Part shown: in pieces, positions 38,601 through 40,680 of the stretch | Layout of the letters: every line of letters starts with the position of its first letter | How positions within the stretch are numbered: the stretch's first letter is position 1 | Source of the DNA: a bacterium | Lineage (GTDB): Bacteria > Krumholzibacteriota > Krumholzibacteriia > LZORAL124-64-63 | Direction: 5' to 3' | DNA: 40,680 bases | Assembly: GCA_018814885.1 (NCBI GenBank) | Contig: JAHIYU010000021.1 | Coordinates: 1 to 40,680 of the forward strand | Program-made: the position numbers and the translations under genes | Notes under the pieces: generated by a model | The model's input: only the letters and a program-made list of their open reading frames with translations | Database searches by the model: none | What the model was told of the DNA's origin: nothing

Positions 38601-40680
38601 ATGAGCCGGATGACGTTCCCGTTCGCCAGGATCCTGTTCGCGCTGTCGCTGGCCGCGCCGGCTTGCTGTCCCGCGGCGCTGGCCGATCCGCCCGCCGGCG
38701 ATCTCTGGCCCTACCTGCCCGCCGGCGACATCGGCGCCGTTTCCTGGCGCGCCGCGCATCCCGCTTGGGATGGCCGCGGCGTGGTCGTGGCGATCCTCGA
38801 CACCGGCGTCGACGAGTTCGCTCCGGGGCTGCAGACCACCGCGACGGGCGCCCACAAGATCCTGGACGTGCGCGACTTCACGCCCGAGGGGGAATGGGAG
38901 GTCGTGGAGGCCGAATTCGAGCAGGGCGTCTTCTCGCATCCGGACGGACATCGGCTGGAGGGAGCCGATGGCCTGCCCGTGGCGCCGGTCGCCGGCGACG
39001 ACCTGTATCCGGTCTACATGGGCCTGATCTCCGAGAAGCAGTTCATCAACAACCAAGACGTGCCCGATGTCAACGACGACGGCGACGCCGCCGACGTCTT
39101 CGGCTTCCTGGTCTACACGGCGGAGCAAGGGGACGCCGTGACCGCGCTGGGAGCCGGCAGGGGCCTGGACCTGCTGGCCGGTCTCAACGAGACCGCGGCG
39201 GGCGCGGTGGCGCGCGAACGCGCCGCCCGGCGCGTCTGGCTGGTGGTCGTGGACACCGACGGCGACGGCCATCTGGAAGACGAGCGGCCCCTGCGCGACT
39301 ACCACGTGGACTGGGACGTCTTCGGCCTGAGCAGCCCCCAGGACGAGGAAAGCCGCTCGATGATGGCCTGGTCCGTCAACGTGCGCGACGCCGAGGACTG
39401 GCTCGGCCGCTTCGTCGCGCCCACGGTCGAGTTCCACCACGACTCCGGCGCCCACGGTTCCCACTGCGCAGGCATCGCCGCGGGGCACGAGGTCGGCGGA
39501 CAGCCCGGCCTGCACGGCGTGGCGTCGGGCGCCTGGCTGATCTCCTGCAAGCTCGGCGACAATCGTCTCAGCGGCGGCGCCACGCGCACCGAGTCCATGA
39601 AGAAGGCCTTCGAGCACGCCCTGGGCTTCGGCGAGCGCTACGGGCTGCCCGTGGTGGTGAACATGAGCTTCGGCATCAATTCCGTCGAGGAGGACGAGGA
39701 TGCGATCGGCGGCTGGCTGGACGAGCTGCTGGCCGAGCATCCCGGCTTCTACGTATGCACCAGCAACGGCAACGAGGGCCCCGGGCTGTCCACCAGCGGC
39801 ATTCCGGCCACCAGCCGCAGCGTGATCGCCTCGGGCGCCTACCTCTCGCGCGAAACGGCCCGTGAGCTCTACCAGGCCGAACTGCCGGTCAACACCCTGT
39901 TCGCCTTCTCCAGCCGGGGCGGCGAGGCGCCCAAGCCCGACGTCGTCGCGCCCGGATCGGCGCTCTCCACCGTGCCCGGCTTCGAGGACGGCAGCGCCCG
40001 CTACAACGGGACCTCGATGGCCTCGCCCCAGACCGCCGGCGCCGTCGCCTGTCTGCTCAGCGCGGCGCTCCAGGAGGACCTGACCGTGCACTGGGGCATG
40101 GTCAAGCGCGCCCTGATCGCCGGCGCCGTGCGCGTGCCGGGACTCGACCTGTTCGACCAGGGCGGCGGCCTGGTCGACATTCCAGGCAGCTGGCGGGTCT
40201 TGCGCGAGCAGGCCCGGAGCGCGTCCGCGCACCGCGTTCTCGACTATGCGATCGAGACCGCCTGTCCCTTCCAGGCCGACGGCCTGGCGCCCGCCGCGTA
40301 CTGGCGCACGCCCGGCGGCTTCCCGGCCGCGCCGCAGCGCGTCACCTTCAGGGTGCGGCCCGTCTTCCATCCCGACTTGACGCCCGACGAGCGCGACGTC
40401 TTCTTCCGCTCCTTCTCGTTCAAGAGCGAGGCGCCCTGGTTGAAGGTCCTGCCGTCGCAGCGTTACATCCGCGGCGACATGGCCATGGAAATCGACGTCA
40501 CCTACGACGCGGCCCGCCTGGCCGCCCCGGGCGTCTACAGCGCGCGGGTGATCGCGGCCCTGGACGGCGGCGACCTCTCGGGCCTGCCCGCCCGCGAATT
40601 CTCGCTGTGGAACACCGTTGTGGTGGGGGAGGCCGCCGACCCGGCGGCGGGCGCCAGGCTCGTCTTCTCGGGCGGGAACC
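38601..40680 (+). CDS. Secreted subtilase (S8), tripeptidyl-peptidase II-like layout (partial)
   Basis: At least 693 residues; the gene runs off the window. A signal peptide spans residues 1-28 (ALA before DPP). The S8 catalytic triad is complete: Asp in VVAILDTGVD (D67), His in HGSHCAG (H285), Ser in NGTSMASPQ (S472), with the oxyanion Asn in TSNGNEG (N390). The Asp-His distance of 218 residues is far longer than in subtilisin (32) and resembles the insertion of tripeptidyl-peptidase II and pyrolysin. The insert carries acidic repeats such as DVNDDGD and DTDGDGHLED that could bind calcium. The region after 500 is beta-rich. The ATG has GGAGG 5 bases upstream. Confidence 0.92.
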   Translation, partial: MSRMTFPFARILFALSLAAPACCPAALADPPAGDLWPYLPAGDIGAVSWRAAHPAWDGRGVVVAILDTGVDEFAPGLQTTATGAHKILDVRDFTPEGEWEVVEAEFEQGVFSHPDGHRLEGADGLPVAPVAGDDLYPVYMGLISEKQFINNQDVPDVNDDGDAADVFGFLVYTAEQGDAVTALGAGRGLDLLAGLNETAAGAVARERAARRVWLVVVDTDGDGHLEDERPLRDYHVDWDVFGLSSPQDEESRSMMAWSVNVRDAEDWLGRFVAPTVEFHHDSGAHGSHCAGIAAGHEVGGQPGLHGVASGAWLISCKLGDNRLSGGATRTESMKKAFEHALGFGERYGLPVVVNMSFGINSVEEDEDAIGGWLDELLAEHPGFYVCTSNGNEGPGLSTSGIPATSRSVIASGAYLSRETARELYQAELPVNTLFAFSSRGGEAPKPDVVAPGSALSTVPGFEDGSARYNGTSMASPQTAGAVACLLSAALQEDLTVHWGMVKRALIAGAVRVPGLDLFDQGGGLVDIPGSWRVLREQARSASAHRVLDYAIETACPFQADGLAPAAYWRTPGGFPAAPQRVTFRVRPVFHPDLTPDERDVFFRSFSFKSEAPWLKVLPSQRYIRGDMAMEIDVTYDAARLAAPGVYSARVIAALDGGDLSGLPAREFSLWNTVVVGEAADPAAGARLVFSGGN

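Overview
This 40.7 kb window is high-GC bacterial chromosome, densely coding on both strands. I see no tRNA, rRNA, insertion sequence or CRISPR array. Several features point to an uncultured FCB-type lineage of the Eisenbacteria/Krumholzibacteriota kind. These are a secreted zinc carboxypeptidase ending in a FlgD-like Ig domain, menaquinone synthesis by the futalosine route (MqnA), a bacterial DNA topoisomerase VI, and Gram-negative envelope genes (Wza, Wzz, lipoproteins, SPOR domain). The lineage is an inference; no marker gene is present to prove it.

Layout. 1-406 (-): N-terminus of a membrane sensor protein, cut by the window edge. 612-1348 (+): a CDGSH iron-sulfur protein coupled to a YceI-like secreted protein. 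1417-12380 (-): M14 carboxypeptidase, malate dehydrogenase, NUDIX hydrolase, M48 lipoprotein protease, topoisomerase VI subunit A, M32 carboxypeptidase, topoisomerase VI subunit B and a secreted PPC-like protein. Spacing suggests that top6B-M32-top6A-M48-NUDIX form one operon. 12520-28835 (+): a surface polysaccharide locus. It starts with WecB, CapE, CapF and CapG (UDP-ManNAc and UDP-L-FucNAc synthesis), then a GT4, a WecG/TagA-type transferase and a sulfotransferase. A near-consensus promoter follows, then a degenerate BY-kinase-like protein, Wza, Wzz, a Wzy/WaaL-type polymerase or ligase, a MurJ-like flippase and a membrane LtaS-like/sulfatase-fold enzyme. 29003-32031 (+): an ExeA-type ATPase fused to a SPOR domain, and another GT4. 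32028-34079 (+): MqnA and an MqnC-like protein lacking two of the three radical-SAM cysteines. 34185-35867 (+): a chemoreceptor with a CZB-like sensor. 35955-38430 (-): a PLP-dependent trans-sulfuration enzyme and a protein with a possible, very divergent RelA/SpoT-like domain. 38601-end (+): a large secreted subtilase, cut by the window edge.

How the genes work together. The central block encodes nucleotide sugars, assembly, export and modification of a sulfatable polysaccharide probably containing L-FucNAc and ManNAc. No priming transferase is in the window. The main surprises are the M32 peptidase gene translationally wedged between the two topoisomerase VI subunits, and a set of homologues with altered catalytic residues: MqnC-like, BY-kinase-like, TagA-like, CZB receptor, sulfatase-like and an enlarged-loop malate dehydrogenase.
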